Shown: one piece after another, positions 8,743 to 18,549 of the stretch | How the letters are laid out: each line of letters starts with the position of its first letter | Numbering within the stretch: position 1 is the first letter of the stretch | Source: Methanobacteriota archaeon | GTDB lineage: Archaea; Methanobacteriota; Methanobacteria; Methanobacteriales; Methanobacteriaceae | Assembly: GCA_023411115.1 (NCBI GenBank) | Contig: JAEYPF010000018.1 | Coordinates: 62,001-126,000 of the forward strand | Direction: 5' to 3' | DNA: 64,000 bases | Made by a program: the position numbers and the translations under genes | The notes under the pieces: generated by a model | Databases searched by the model: none | What the model saw: only the letters and a program-made list of their open reading frames with translations | What the model was told of the DNA's origin: nothing

Positions 8743-11112
8743 ATGGAAAATGATATAAAGAGCGAATATCAGCGAATCAGTGACAAAATCTCATATGATG
8801 ATTTCTTAAAGAGAATAGACGACATGAAAAAGGACTATGAAGATGTAAGTTTCATGGATGAGCTTGATATTGCAAGGATGATAGTAGGAGAATACATAGA
8901 CGAAGAAAACGTTCCACTTGCAAAAGATAATGAATTACGTAAAATATCAGGTTTAGAAACTGGTTTACACGATATTAGCATAGTTGGAAGGATAATGCGG
9001 ATCTCAAACGTCAAAGCTTTTACAACAAAGAAAGGAAAAGAAGGTAAAGTTCAAAATATCATGCTAGCAGATGATACTGGTGAAATCAGGGTTGTACTGT
9101 GGACAGATAACATCAAATTACTTAAGAAAGTTTCTGAAGGAGATATTGTCAAAATAAACAACGTTGAAATAAAAGACGGATATAGAAGCGACGAGGCTCA
9201 CCTACAAAATAGATCAACCATTGAAAAACTTGATGATGGAGAATTTAACGATTTACCCGAATATAATGAAAAAATAACAAAGATTGCTGACATCAAAGGT
9301 GAAATGCAGGTTAATGTAATTGCAAGGGTAGTTAGGATTTCAAGATTAAGAACCTACAACAGCAATGGAAGAGAAGGAAAATTCATTACTCTCGATTTAA
9401 AGGATGATAGTGGTTCCATATCATTGACATTATGGAACAAGGATGTTGAGCTCCTTGATGAAATAGAGCTTAAAGAAGGAGATTCTGTTAAGATATTAGG
9501 CGCCCAGAGCCGTGTTAGAAACGGAGAAGTTAACTTAACCCATTCCTGGATTGGAAGGATAATAAAAGACACCTTCGATGTTCCGGAGTATGAAGAAGAA
9601 ATTATGAAAATTGGTGATGCCCATGAAGCGAAGAATGTCATGTTAATGGGTGTTGTAAGCAAAATACAGGATAAAATAACCTTTGAACGTTCAGATGGAA
9701 GTGCTGGAGCTGTAAAATCTATTGTAATTTCAGATGATACAGGTTCAATAAAAATAACTCTCTGGAATGAAGATACCGATCTTAACATTAACAAAGGAGA
9801 TATTCTCAAAATTACTGGTGGAAATATTGAATTTGACGATTATTCAGAAACAGGTTACCGAGTAAATACTGGATGGAGCAGTAAAATAGAGATAAATCCT
9901 AAAGAAGATGCTGGTTTAAAAGAAATTCTTGAAGAGCACAAAAAAGAGCTTGAACCAATCAAAATCGAGGATTTACACAAAATTGAAGATGAAGGTGATG
10001 AGGTAGACATCATTGGAAGAATAATGGAACTTTATGATGCAAATGAGTTCCAGAGAGCTGATGGTTCAGTTGGAATGGTACGATCTGTTAAAATTGCCGA
10101 TGATACTGGTACTGTTAGAGCTTCATTCTGGGATGAAAAAGCAGAACTCCGGCTAAATAGAGGCGATCTTGTAAAGATAGAAAACGCTAAAACCAGATTT
10201 AGAGATGACAGCGTAGAACTTAGCATTGGAAAAACAGTGCGAATAATCAAAATGAAAGAAAATGATGCTCAAAGTCTTCCATCTCTGGATCAACTTGAAG
10301 ATGAAATGTACAAGCCCCTTAAAATCAGTGCTTTAAAAAATATAAAGAGTGAAAAGGACGAAGTCGGAGTAATAGGCCGTGTGATAAATCTTTATGACAT
10401 AAATGAATTCCAAAGAGCCAACGGAACCACAGGAATGGTAAGATCAGTTGAAATTGCTGATGATACAGGTTCTGTTAGAGCATCCTTCTGGGACGAAAAA
10501 ACTGAAATGGGACTGGAAAGGGGTGATGCAATATGGATAAAAAATGCAAGACCCAGATTCAGGGATGATGTCGTTGAACTAAGTGTTGGAAGAGCTACAA
10601 TAGTAATAAAACCAAAAGCAGAAGATACTGAATCACTTCCTACCCTTGAAGCAATTGAAGAATCCATATACAAATCTAAGAAAATTGAAGATCTCGAAGA
10701 AGAAGATAAGAATATTAAAGTAAGTGGGCAAATTAGTGAGGCATATGGAGATAGAATACTCTATGAAATGTGCCCAAATTGTAATAAAAGGGTCGAATAC
10801 GTCGATGATGCATTTATATGTGACTTCTGCGGAGAAGAAATACAGAAACCAAACTATCTCATGATAGTTCCATGTGTAATTGAAGATGATACTGGAACGG
10901 TCAGAATAACATTCTTCAGGAAACAGGCTGAAGAATTAATTGGAATGACCACCGATGAGGCAAATGAAGTGATTATGACCACTGCAGATGAAGGATCACT
11001 TGCAGGAAAAGTCGAAGACCTGATTGGCAGCGAAATTACTGTAATCGCAGATGCAAGCTTCGATGAATATAATGAGGAGATAAGGCTCATTGCTAAGAAG
11101 ATAGTAAAATAG
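8743..11112 (+). CDS. Replication protein A (RPA41/RPA70-like, multiple OB folds with zinc ribbon)
   Basis: 789 residues from the ATG at 8743, which has GTGAGG 8 nt upstream; an in-frame GTG at 8716 lacks a site. Five RPA70-type OB folds follow in tandem, each with a D-[DS]-x-G-x-[IV]-x-[AVIL]-x-[LF]-W core (DDTGEIRVVLW, DDSGSISLTLW, DDTGSIKITLW, DDTGTVRASFW, DDTGSVRASFW), then a C-terminal OB fold interrupted by a zinc ribbon, CPNC...CDFC. This is the layout described for the Methanothermobacter single-stranded DNA-binding RPA. It coats ssDNA in replication and repair, and radA follows 136 bp downstream, a functional pairing. Folds four and five are unusually alike. Confidence 0.93.
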   Translation: MENDIKSEYQRISDKISYDDFLKRIDDMKKDYEDVSFMDELDIARMIVGEYIDEENVPLAKDNELRKISGLETGLHDISIVGRIMRISNVKAFTTKKGKEGKVQNIMLADDTGEIRVVLWTDNIKLLKKVSEGDIVKINNVEIKDGYRSDEAHLQNRSTIEKLDDGEFNDLPEYNEKITKIADIKGEMQVNVIARVVRISRLRTYNSNGREGKFITLDLKDDSGSISLTLWNKDVELLDEIELKEGDSVKILGAQSRVRNGEVNLTHSWIGRIIKDTFDVPEYEEEIMKIGDAHEAKNVMLMGVVSKIQDKITFERSDGSAGAVKSIVISDDTGSIKITLWNEDTDLNINKGDILKITGGNIEFDDYSETGYRVNTGWSSKIEINPKEDAGLKEILEEHKKELEPIKIEDLHKIEDEGDEVDIIGRIMELYDANEFQRADGSVGMVRSVKIADDTGTVRASFWDEKAELRLNRGDLVKIENAKTRFRDDSVELSIGKTVRIIKMKENDAQSLPSLDQLEDEMYKPLKISALKNIKSEKDEVGVIGRVINLYDINEFQRANGTTGMVRSVEIADDTGSVRASFWDEKTEMGLERGDAIWIKNARPRFRDDVVELSVGRATIVIKPKAEDTESLPTLEAIEESIYKSKKIEDLEEEDKNIKVSGQISEAYGDRILYEMCPNCNKRVEYVDDAFICDFCGEEIQKPNYLMIVPCVIEDDTGTVRITFFRKQAEELIGMTTDEANEVIMTTADEGSLAGKVEDLIGSEITVIADASFDEYNEEIRLIAKKIVK

Positions 11113-11248
11113 GAATTTTAAGTTCAAAATAAAGATAGGGCAAATTTAAGCGCAGTTTTAAAAATATAGAACTTAGATTCCAGAATTACAGATTTCAAAG
11201 GAAATTTGTAATTTTAACTGATTTTTACAAACTAAAGGAGAAATCAAA

Positions 11249-12184
11249 ATGGTCGAATTAGAAGATTTACCAAGTGTTGGAGAAAAAACTGCTCAAAAAT
11301 TAAGAGATGCAGGTTTTGCAGACATGATGAGACTTGCAACAGCAACAGCCAAAGAACTCAGTGTAAAAGCTGAAATCGGTGAAGGGGTCGCTGAAAAAGT
11401 CATTGAAGCTGCAAGAAAAGCCGAAGCAATTGATTTTGAAACCGCTTTCGATGTGATGGAGCGTAGAAAAGACATAGGAAGGATAACATGTGGAAGTAGC
11501 GCTGTTGATGAACTCATTGGCGGTGGAATCGAAACACAATCCATAACAGAAGTTTTTGGTGAATTTGGTTCAGGAAAAAGCCAGATATCTCATGAACTTG
11601 CAGTTACAGTACAGCTTCCAGAAGAAAAAGGTGGTCTTGACGGAGAATGTGTCTTTATAGATACAGAAAACACATTTAGACCAGAAAGAATAGAGCAAAT
11701 TGCAACAGGATTTGGACTTGATCATGAAGAAGTTCTGCAAAAAATACATATTGCCAGAGCTTTTAATTCAAGTCACCAGATCTTAATGGCAGACAAAATA
11801 AACGAATTAATTCAAAGTGGAACAAACATAAAACTGGTTATAGTAGATTCTCTAACCGCTCACTTTAGAGCAGAATATGTAGGAAGAGAAACACTTGCAA
11901 CAAGACAGCAAAAACTAAACCAGCACCTCCACACACTGCAAAACATTGCAAACACCTATAACGTGGCAGTATTTGTCACAAATCAGGTGCAAGCAAGACC
12001 TGATGCTTTCTTTGGAAGTCCAACTAAAGCTATTGGTGGGCACGTGCTTGGTCACGCTGCAACCTACAGAATTTGGCTTAAAAAAGGACTTGCTGGAAAA
12101 AGAATTGCAAGGCTTGTAGACAGTCCTCATTTACCTGAAGGCGAAGCTGTATTCAAAATAGTAACTGAAGGTGTTGTTGACTAA
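11249..12184 (+). CDS. radA: DNA repair and recombination protein RadA
   Basis: 311 residues, ATG at 11249 with AAAGGAGAAATCAAA. The N-terminal helix-hairpin-helix domain ([20 protein letters not shown]) is followed by a RecA-fold ATPase: Walker A GEFGSGKS (104-111), a [27 protein letters not shown] region with the Walker B aspartate, and the DNA-binding L2 area [16 protein letters not shown]. It forms the strand-exchange filament of homologous recombination. It follows the RPA gene on the same strand and the two probably act together. Confidence 0.97.
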   Translation: MVELEDLPSVGEKTAQKLRDAGFADMMRLATATAKELSVKAEIGEGVAEKVIEAARKAEAIDFETAFDVMERRKDIGRITCGSSAVDELIGGGIETQSITEVFGEFGSGKSQISHELAVTVQLPEEKGGLDGECVFIDTENTFRPERIEQIATGFGLDHEEVLQKIHIARAFNSSHQILMADKINELIQSGTNIKLVIVDSLTAHFRAEYVGRETLATRQQKLNQHLHTLQNIANTYNVAVFVTNQVQARPDAFFGSPTKAIGGHVLGHAATYRIWLKKGLAGKRIARLVDSPHLPEGEAVFKIVTEGVVD

Positions 12185-12420
12185 GCTATAATAAGTAAGG
12201 GCATGATAACATTTCATGTCTATTTTTATTTATTTTTTCTAATTTCTTTTAAGATTAATAATTTGTAATTTAAATTCATTTTAGAACCATAAAATATTAA
12301 TTCGTTATATTATTTTCGCTTAAATTTACTAAACTCTTTTAAAATTACAATTAATGCCTATTTTATGTTATTATAGGGCTATTAAGCGCAATTTGAGTAC
12401 AATAAAAAAGTTTTTTTAAT

Positions 12421-12512
12421 TGAATATTACATATATATACCCATCGTATTAACCAATTAAAGGTACAAATTTCGTATCATGAAATATTACATATGTGTAT
12501 TCATCGTATTAA
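12421..12512. repeat. 60-bp-spaced direct repeat in the radA-murT spacer
   Basis: Two copies of a 32-base unit start at 12421 and 12481, exactly 60 bp apart. Both contain ATATTACATAT near the left end and CATCGTATTAA at the right end, with a few substitutions between. A related TTTCGTATCATG lies between them. The 12185-12698 gap is otherwise very AT-rich with no gene I can support. Likely a binding-site duplication for the downstream murT operon, or chance AT-rich duplication. Confidence 0.6.
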
Positions 12513-12698
12513 ATATCATATACTACGCATTATGCTTTAATAACTCAAAAGCAGTAATTAACCCATTTATTTCGGATAATCATTATTTAAACTGATTTAT
12601 TGAATTATAAAGTTAAAATATGGAATATGATTACGATTAGAATAATTTAAAGATATTATTCAATTTAGAAATGTAATTAAATATTTGATGGTGTGCCT

Positions 12699-14072
12699 AT
12701 GAACATGAGTTTAATCAAAAAATTAAGATTATCGTTATCAATTGCAATAGGTAAATTAGTAAGATCAGGCCTTAAGGCAACGGGAAGGAGTGCAACAGCG
12801 TTGCCTGGAAATATTGCCCTTAAAGTAGAGCCCGAATTACTGAAGGTTATCAATGAGAGATGCAAAAAGAAAGTCATTGTAACTGGTACAAACGGTAAAA
12901 CCACCACCAATAATCTAATTGCCCATATCCTCAAAGGGAACTTCCAAAATGTTCTTTCTAACTTAAGAGGTGCAAACATGCCCCAGGGCATTGCAAGTAC
13001 TTTTATTGAAAATCCGAAGGAAGAATATGACTGGGGAGTTTTTGAAGTGGATGAAGGCTCTTTTACAAGAATAATGAGAGATATTGAACCTGATTATATT
13101 GTTGTAACTAACTTTTTCAGGGATCAACTGGACAGATACGGTGAAATAGAAAACACCGTGTCAATGGTTTATGAAACCATTAAACCGTTTAATACATCCC
13201 TTATTTTAAATGCCGATGATCCACTTGTATCTAAATTCAAAGATTTAAATAAAAACAGCGTATTTTATGGGGTTAAAAAGAATAAATTCAGCAGTAACGA
13301 ACAAAAAATTGTAGAAACACGGAACTGTCCTTCATGTAACAGCTATATTGATTACGATTATTTTAACTACGGACAATTAGGAGGTTATTCTTGTAAAGAA
13401 TGTGGATTTCAAAATCCTTTTTATGACTATTATGTCAAAAACATCAATTATAAAGATAACCGATATTGCTTTGATATAGTAAACAAAGAGACATTTAAAA
13501 ACATTTGCTTTGAATATGAAGGAATTTATAATATTTACAACTGCTGTGCAGCGTTTACATTCAGCTCTGAAATTGGAATTGATCCGTCTGAAATCATTAA
13601 TCGAATGGAAAATTTCGACTATAGACTGGGTAGAATGGAAGAAATAAAATTCAATGATAAAACCATCAAAATAACACTTGTAAAAAACCCAATTGGACTT
13701 ACAGAAGTGATAAAAAGCATATCACACGATAAAAGAAGAAAAGCCATCCTTTTTATTTTAAACGATAACCCTGCAGATGGCCAAGATATCTCATGGATAT
13801 GGGACGCAGGACTAAGCAAATTTAAAGACATTAAAAACCTGAAAAAAATATATTGCTCAGGAAAAAGAGCCGAAGACATTGCACTTCGGATTGAATATGC
13901 CCATATTCCCGCAGAATCCATAAAAATAGATGATAACATGCCAGAATCTATTAAAAATGCAATTAATGAAGACGCTGAAATTGTTTACATACTCCCCACA
14001 TATACCGCAGTTTTCGAGACCAGAGATATAGTACTGGATTTAAGGAGAGCTAAAAAAGGTACAGGTGTTTAA
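12699..14072 (+). CDS. MurT-like Mur ligase (amidoligase subunit)
   Basis: 457 residues from ATG 12699 (GGTG 5 nt upstream; GTG 12693 is in frame but has no site). A Mur ligase ATPase domain is shown by VTGTNGKTTTNNLIA, DEGSFTRIMRDIEPDYIVVTNFFRDQLDRYGE and LNADDP. A four-cysteine zinc ribbon (CPSC...CKECG) is inserted in the middle domain, which is diagnostic of MurT, and the C-terminal domain has FILNDNPADGQDISWIWD, the DUF1727 region. In bacteria MurT with GatD amidates D-Glu in lipid II. Here GatD follows directly. The archaeal substrate is presumably a pseudomurein peptide precursor; that is inference. Confidence 0.85.
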   Translation: MNMSLIKKLRLSLSIAIGKLVRSGLKATGRSATALPGNIALKVEPELLKVINERCKKKVIVTGTNGKTTTNNLIAHILKGNFQNVLSNLRGANMPQGIASTFIENPKEEYDWGVFEVDEGSFTRIMRDIEPDYIVVTNFFRDQLDRYGEIENTVSMVYETIKPFNTSLILNADDPLVSKFKDLNKNSVFYGVKKNKFSSNEQKIVETRNCPSCNSYIDYDYFNYGQLGGYSCKECGFQNPFYDYYVKNINYKDNRYCFDIVNKETFKNICFEYEGIYNIYNCCAAFTFSSEIGIDPSEIINRMENFDYRLGRMEEIKFNDKTIKITLVKNPIGLTEVIKSISHDKRRKAILFILNDNPADGQDISWIWDAGLSKFKDIKNLKKIYCSGKRAEDIALRIEYAHIPAESIKIDDNMPESIKNAINEDAEIVYILPTYTAVFETRDIVLDLRRAKKGTGV

Positions 14073-14145
14073 AAAAATGTAGTAATTTTCCAAATTAGAA
14101 TATTTAATCCAAATAATAAATTTAATGGCGCGTGGAGGCGAAATT

Positions 14146-14871
14146 ATGGAATTAAATATTTACCATATGTATCCAGACATTTTAAACCTGTATGGAGACA
14201 TTGGTAACATAATCTGCTTAAAAAGAAGATGTGAATGGAGAGGAATAACCCCCAATATAATAAATTTTAGCTTAAATAATGAAAAACAAGATTTGAGTGA
14301 AGGAGATATATTCTTTATAGGTGGTGGATCTGATAGAGGACAGAGTATCGTATATTCAGATTTTTTGAAGTATAAAAATTCCTTTAAAGAAATCATTGAA
14401 GGAAATGCAATTGTCCTAGCTATATGTGGAGGTTATCAACTTCTAGGTGAAAAATACATAGATAGCGAAGGTAAAGAAGTACCCGGGCTTGGAATATTTG
14501 AATATTCCACGATGAGCGAAGAAGGGAGACTAATTGGAAACGTTATAATCAAAAATGAGCTAGGATTAACCCCTAAAACAATTGTAGGCTTTGAAAATCA
14601 TGGAGGCAGGACATATAGTGAGTATAAACCATTAGGTTTAGTAAAAGCAGGTTATGGTAATAATGGAAAGGATAATAAAGAAGGGATAGTTTACAAAAAC
14701 TGTATAGGAACTTATCTTCATGGCCCCATACTTCCGAAGAACCCACACTTAGCAGATTATTTAATATTTAAAGCACTTGAGAGAAAATATGGAATTGATG
14801 ATCTAAAGGATTTAAATGATGATTTTGAGCGTTTAGCCCATAAAAAAGTTATAAAACTCTATTCTAAATAA
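14146..14871 (+). CDS. GatD-like type 1 glutamine amidotransferase (CobB/CobQ family)
   Basis: 241 residues from ATG 14146, chosen because GGAGGCG lies 6 nt upstream; an ATG at 14125 precedes that site. The nucleophile is C94 in LAICGGYQLLGE; the histidine is in GTYLHGPILPKNP; FFIGGGSDRGQS and VGFENHGGRTY are also GatD-typical. It should hydrolyse glutamine and pass ammonia to the MurT partner encoded 74 bp upstream. Together they form an amidotransferase of the lipid II isoglutaminyl synthase type. Confidence 0.87.
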   Translation: MELNIYHMYPDILNLYGDIGNIICLKRRCEWRGITPNIINFSLNNEKQDLSEGDIFFIGGGSDRGQSIVYSDFLKYKNSFKEIIEGNAIVLAICGGYQLLGEKYIDSEGKEVPGLGIFEYSTMSEEGRLIGNVIIKNELGLTPKTIVGFENHGGRTYSEYKPLGLVKAGYGNNGKDNKEGIVYKNCIGTYLHGPILPKNPHLADYLIFKALERKYGIDDLKDLNDDFERLAHKKVIKLYSK

Positions 14872-14898
14872 GATTATAATGGTAGAATTAGTGATAAT

Positions 14899-15672
14899 AT
14901 GTGTGAATTACTTGGACTATCATTTAACGCCGCAGTAAGGCCTAATTTATCCTTTAAAGGATTTCGCCTTAGGGGTGAAGCAAATCCAGATGGATGGGGT
15001 ATAGCTTTTTACCCTGATAAATCTGCACAGGTCATTAAGGAGCCTTTAGAAGCAGAAGAAAGTCAATTATCTAAATTTATTGAAAGTTATCCCAAAATCA
15101 AATCAAAAATTTTCATAGGACATGTAAGATTAAATAGTACAGCCTCTCCTTCCCATATGAATACTCATCCATTTCAAAGTGAATTAAACGGGAAAGATTT
15201 CGTTTTTGCACATAATGGAACTCTAAGCAATTACCAGGCTAATTTAGATATTTCTAATTATAAACCTGTAGGTAAAACTGACTCTGAAACTGCTTTCTGT
15301 CATTTACTTAATAAAATAAAGGAAAAAAATGTGGAGTTATGGGATAATTCCAGTTATAAATGGCTACTTGATGAAATAGCATATATAAATGAGTACGGCA
15401 AGTTTAACTGTCTTTTTTCAGATGGGAAACATCTATTCTGTTATTATGATACTAATGGGTACAACAGCTTATTTTACCTTCACCGTGAGGCTCCATACAA
15501 CCATACCTATCTTTCAGATGAACATTTTGATATACATCTTAAAAAGCAGAGAACAAGGGAAAAAGAAGGATATATCATAGCTACTAGGCCATTAACCAGT
15601 GAAAAATGGCAGAAATTTGAGCCTGGAGAGCTTAAAATTATAAAAAATGGCGAAATAATTATGCAAAGCTAA
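14899..15672 (+). CDS. Class II glutamine amidotransferase (YafJ/EgtC-like)
   Basis: 257 residues. The N-terminal cysteine nucleophile is C2 in MCELLGLSF, and the Ntn-hydrolase scaffold shows in GWGIAFYPD, GHVRLNSTASPSHMNTHPF and FAHNGTLSNY. No synthase domain is fused, so it either deaminates glutamine or gamma-glutamyl compounds directly or works with a separate partner. It starts 27 bp after GatD on the same strand, so three genes (MurT, GatD, this one) probably form one unit with two different glutaminase folds. Its substrate is unknown. Confidence 0.82.
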   Translation: MCELLGLSFNAAVRPNLSFKGFRLRGEANPDGWGIAFYPDKSAQVIKEPLEAEESQLSKFIESYPKIKSKIFIGHVRLNSTASPSHMNTHPFQSELNGKDFVFAHNGTLSNYQANLDISNYKPVGKTDSETAFCHLLNKIKEKNVELWDNSSYKWLLDEIAYINEYGKFNCLFSDGKHLFCYYDTNGYNSLFYLHREAPYNHTYLSDEHFDIHLKKQRTREKEGYIIATRPLTSEKWQKFEPGELKIIKNGEIIMQS

Positions 15673-15867
15673 CATTGGATTTAATTGACTATTTTCCACA
15701 AATATTCCTTAAAATTATGTATTTATTATCATTGTAATTTCCAGATAGGATGATATATTTGATTTATTAATGATAATTGACAATTTTATAGTATACTTCT
15801 GGTTGATTTAATTTTTAATTAATTAAAATAGGTTAATTAAGGATCCATAAAATATTAAGGGCATTAT

Positions 15868-16785
15868 ATGAATTCCGTCGAAACCATCATTCCAATTATA
15901 GCAATGATAATCATTGGTTATGTCTTAAGAAGAACCAATGTTTTAAAGGCAGAGGCTGCAGTTCCTTTAAATAAAATCGTGATAAACATTACGATCCCAT
16001 CACTTATATTCATGGCGCTGTATAAAACAAATTTAGCCATTCTGCCCCTCATAAGTCCAATTCCGTTTATATGTGTATGTGTAGGGCTAACTTGCGGCTT
16101 AATTGCTTATTTAATTTCAACGGCTCTTAAATACCCTGCAAAAACCAAATGGAGTATTGTAATAACTTCTGCAATGTTTAATTCTGGTTTTCTCGGTTAT
16201 CCCGTAGTACTTGGAGTTTTTGGAACTGCAGGACTCGTAAGGGCTATTTTTTATGACCTTGGTTCAATGATACTCTTTTTATGCTTTGGAGTCTTTTTCC
16301 TTTTGATGTTAGGCGGAAAATATTCTGATATTTTAAAAAGAACATTCCTATTTCCACCGCTTTGGGGAGTTGTTCTTGGGCTTCTCCTGAATTTTTTAAA
16401 TGTAGATATTGGTTTTATAACCTCACAAACATTGAATTATTTAAGTGGTGCTGCTATACCTCTCATAATGATATCATTAGGGCTAACACTTGAGTTTAAA
16501 GGAATTAAAGAACATATTAAAGCAGTGTCGCTAGTATCTACCATAAAATTATTTATTGCCCCTCTAATTGCCATAACAATTGTTTCTATTTTAGGAATGG
16601 GAGGTCTTGAAAAGCCAGTTACTATTTTAGAGGCAGGAATGCCGTCAGCAATGCTGGCCCTCGTTCTGGCCATTACTTATGACTTAGATATAAAAGTAGC
16701 CGCTGCCTGCATATTTGCAAGTACCATATTTAGTATGATTACAATTCCTGTTATGCTGTTATTTTTATCTGGGACAATGTTCTAA
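15868..16785 (+). CDS. AEC (auxin efflux carrier) family transporter
   Basis: 305 residues with about ten hydrophobic segments and the AEC pattern: IIPIIAMIIIGYVLRR at the N-terminus, LNKIVINITIPSLIF, a central charged-poor linker, and GLEKPVTILEAGMPSAMLALVLA in the second half. Family members export organic acids or similar anions; the substrate cannot be read from the sequence. The ribosome site is weak (AAGGGC). It is monocistronic, between the amidotransferase and a convergent hydrolase gene. Confidence 0.85.
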   Translation: MNSVETIIPIIAMIIIGYVLRRTNVLKAEAAVPLNKIVINITIPSLIFMALYKTNLAILPLISPIPFICVCVGLTCGLIAYLISTALKYPAKTKWSIVITSAMFNSGFLGYPVVLGVFGTAGLVRAIFYDLGSMILFLCFGVFFLLMLGGKYSDILKRTFLFPPLWGVVLGLLLNFLNVDIGFITSQTLNYLSGAAIPLIMISLGLTLEFKGIKEHIKAVSLVSTIKLFIAPLIAITIVSILGMGGLEKPVTILEAGMPSAMLALVLAITYDLDIKVAAACIFASTIFSMITIPVMLLFLSGTMF

Positions 16786-16837
16786 AGGATTTATACTAAA
16801 TTTAAAAAAAAGAATAAATTGAAACTTAAATATTTCT

Positions 16838-17671
16838 TTACATTAAAAAGTTCAGGAGCTCACGATTAACTTCTTCTGTATGGGTCCATGCAATACCATG
16901 TGGTCCATCTTTTATTACTACCAGTTTGCTGTCTTTTACAAATTCAGGCATGCGCTTTCCTGAATTTGGGAAAGGAACAATACGATCCTGATCACCATGA
17001 ATTATAAGTGTTGGTATGTCAATACGTTTGAGATCTTCTCTGAAATCAGTCCCCCATGTATCTACACAGTCAACTGATCCTTTTGGGGAAGCTTCAATTG
17101 CAGTATTCCAGCTTGCTTGATATGCATGTTTACTGACACGTTTACCCTCAAGAGCATCCATATTGTAGAAATCTGTGCAAAACTTAGTCATGAATGCAGG
17201 CCGATCTTCAGTAACTGCATTTGTAAATTCCTTAAAAAGGCTCTCATCTAATCCTTCAGGGTTGTCATCAGCCTTACGGAGGAAAGGAGGAACTGCAGAC
17301 ATAAAAACAACTTTACTCACATCTTTAGTTCCGTATTTCCCAATATAGCGGGCAAGTTCTTCACCCCCCATTGAATGGCCAACTAATACAAAATCATGCA
17401 AATCTAACTCAGTAACAAGCTTATGCAGGTCTTCAGTAAATGTATCGGGGTCATAACCAGACCACGGTTGGCTAGAGTTTCCAAATCCCCTTCGGTCATA
17501 GGTGATGACACGATAACCTGCATCAAGCAGGGCAGGTATCTGCTTCTCCCATGCACGACCACTTAGTGGATAACCGTGTATTAAAATTACCGGCTGTCCT
17601 TCACCATAATCTTCATAGTGTAATTTTATATCACCTGAATTTTCTTTACCTATTTTAATAAAAGGACACAT
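16838..17671 (-). CDS. Alpha/beta hydrolase, cofactor-free haloperoxidase type
   Basis: 277 residues. Catalytic triad: S100 in GHSMGG, the aspartate in IIHGDQDRIVP and the histidine in DGPHGIAWTH. The HGYPLSGRAW oxyanion region, YDRRGFGNSSQPW and FMSAVPPFL are typical of non-heme chloroperoxidase / arylesterase proteins. These are mainly bacterial; together with its isolated position at the edge of an accessory block this suggests acquisition by transfer. The natural substrate is unknown, and peroxidase activity in the family is usually a side reaction of perhydrolysis. Confidence 0.85.
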   Translation of the reverse strand: MCPFIKIGKENSGDIKLHYEDYGEGQPVILIHGYPLSGRAWEKQIPALLDAGYRVITYDRRGFGNSSQPWSGYDPDTFTEDLHKLVTELDLHDFVLVGHSMGGEELARYIGKYGTKDVSKVVFMSAVPPFLRKADDNPEGLDESLFKEFTNAVTEDRPAFMTKFCTDFYNMDALEGKRVSKHAYQASWNTAIEASPKGSVDCVDTWGTDFREDLKRIDIPTLIIHGDQDRIVPFPNSGKRMPEFVKDSKLVVIKDGPHGIAWTHTEEVNRELLNFLM

Positions 17672-18048
17672 ATATTTACCTCCACTCTATTTATATGAGT
17701 TTAAATGCAGTTTTCTCGGGAAATAAGTAGTTTATATCTTTATAAATGAATTAGCTAGGTATACAAGTTAAAAGCTCTTGCATCTATTATAATTAAGATA
17801 TACAAACTATTAAAAATTTATTATTTTTTTGATAAAAAGTATTACTTATAACTGAGTATATCCTAATAGTTAATTAAAAATATATTTCAGAAAAAAGAGT
17901 GTGTAAAACTATAAATACGGCACAAATATAGTTTTAATATTACATTTTAGCTCAATTAAATAATTAAATTTGTAAAGTTCTTTTTAAAACACTTCAATAA
18001 TATAAAATTAATTTGTAAGGTAAAAAATTAAACTGTGATAAAGAAGTA
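17672..18048. other. AT-rich spacer, no gene seen
   Basis: 377 bp between the start of the hydrolase gene and the end of the hemerythrin cluster, both on the minus strand. Very AT-rich; it presumably carries the hydrolase promoter. I see no credible ORF, RNA or long inverted repeat. Confidence 0.5.
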
Positions 18049-18507
18049 TTATCTCACTTCTAAAATCTTTTTCATGGGCTGTTTTTCCATTAATGACTTG
18101 GATCGTTTTAATTTTTTTAATATATCCTGTTCCTGTTCACTGTTGAGCATGTTTCTTGCTTTTGGAAAAATTGTATTCTCTTCTTCGTCTATATGCTGGT
18201 TTAATATATCATTGAGCACCTTCATTTTAGGCATCCAGTGTTCATCGTCTTTATCTGTTTTTTTAAGTTCATGAAGTACTAATTTACCTACATGATGCTC
18301 CTGATAAGATTTATCCATCTCTTCTTTGTCTTTTTCTCTTAAAGCAGGGTATAAATACTTTTCTTCGCCCATCATATGGATTTCTAACTGTGTTTTAATT
18401 TCATTGAAATTCTTTGTATCCCTTTTGTTTAATGTTTCATTTATCAATCCTTTTACTGTTTCATGGTCATTTTTTAAAAAATCATAGATGTTGTTAAATT
18501 CAGCCAT
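18049..18507 (-). CDS. Hemerythrin-domain protein A1
   Basis: 152 residues from ATG 18507 (GGGGGT upstream; a TTG at 18549 in frame has no site). One HHE-type four-helix domain with iron ligands in KNDHE, EIHMMGEEKYLYP, QEHHVGKLVLHEL and NQHIDEEENTIFP. The N-terminus NNIYDFLKNDH matches protein A2 (19026-19463). A basic C-terminal tail (KKLKRSKSLMEKQPMKKIL) is longer than in the others. Family members bind O2, NO or act in iron handling. Last gene of a four-gene cluster on this strand. Confidence 0.88.
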   Translation of the reverse strand: MAEFNNIYDFLKNDHETVKGLINETLNKRDTKNFNEIKTQLEIHMMGEEKYLYPALREKDKEEMDKSYQEHHVGKLVLHELKKTDKDDEHWMPKMKVLNDILNQHIDEEENTIFPKARNMLNSEQEQDILKKLKRSKSLMEKQPMKKILEVR

Positions 18508-18549
18508 ATTAATTACCCCCATACATATAACTTTATTAATATCTCCCAA

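Noticed and set aside
9354..9809. Long minus-strand frame opposite the RPA gene
   Set aside because: Shadow of the RPA coding frame (Ser/Ile-rich complement); no start signal.
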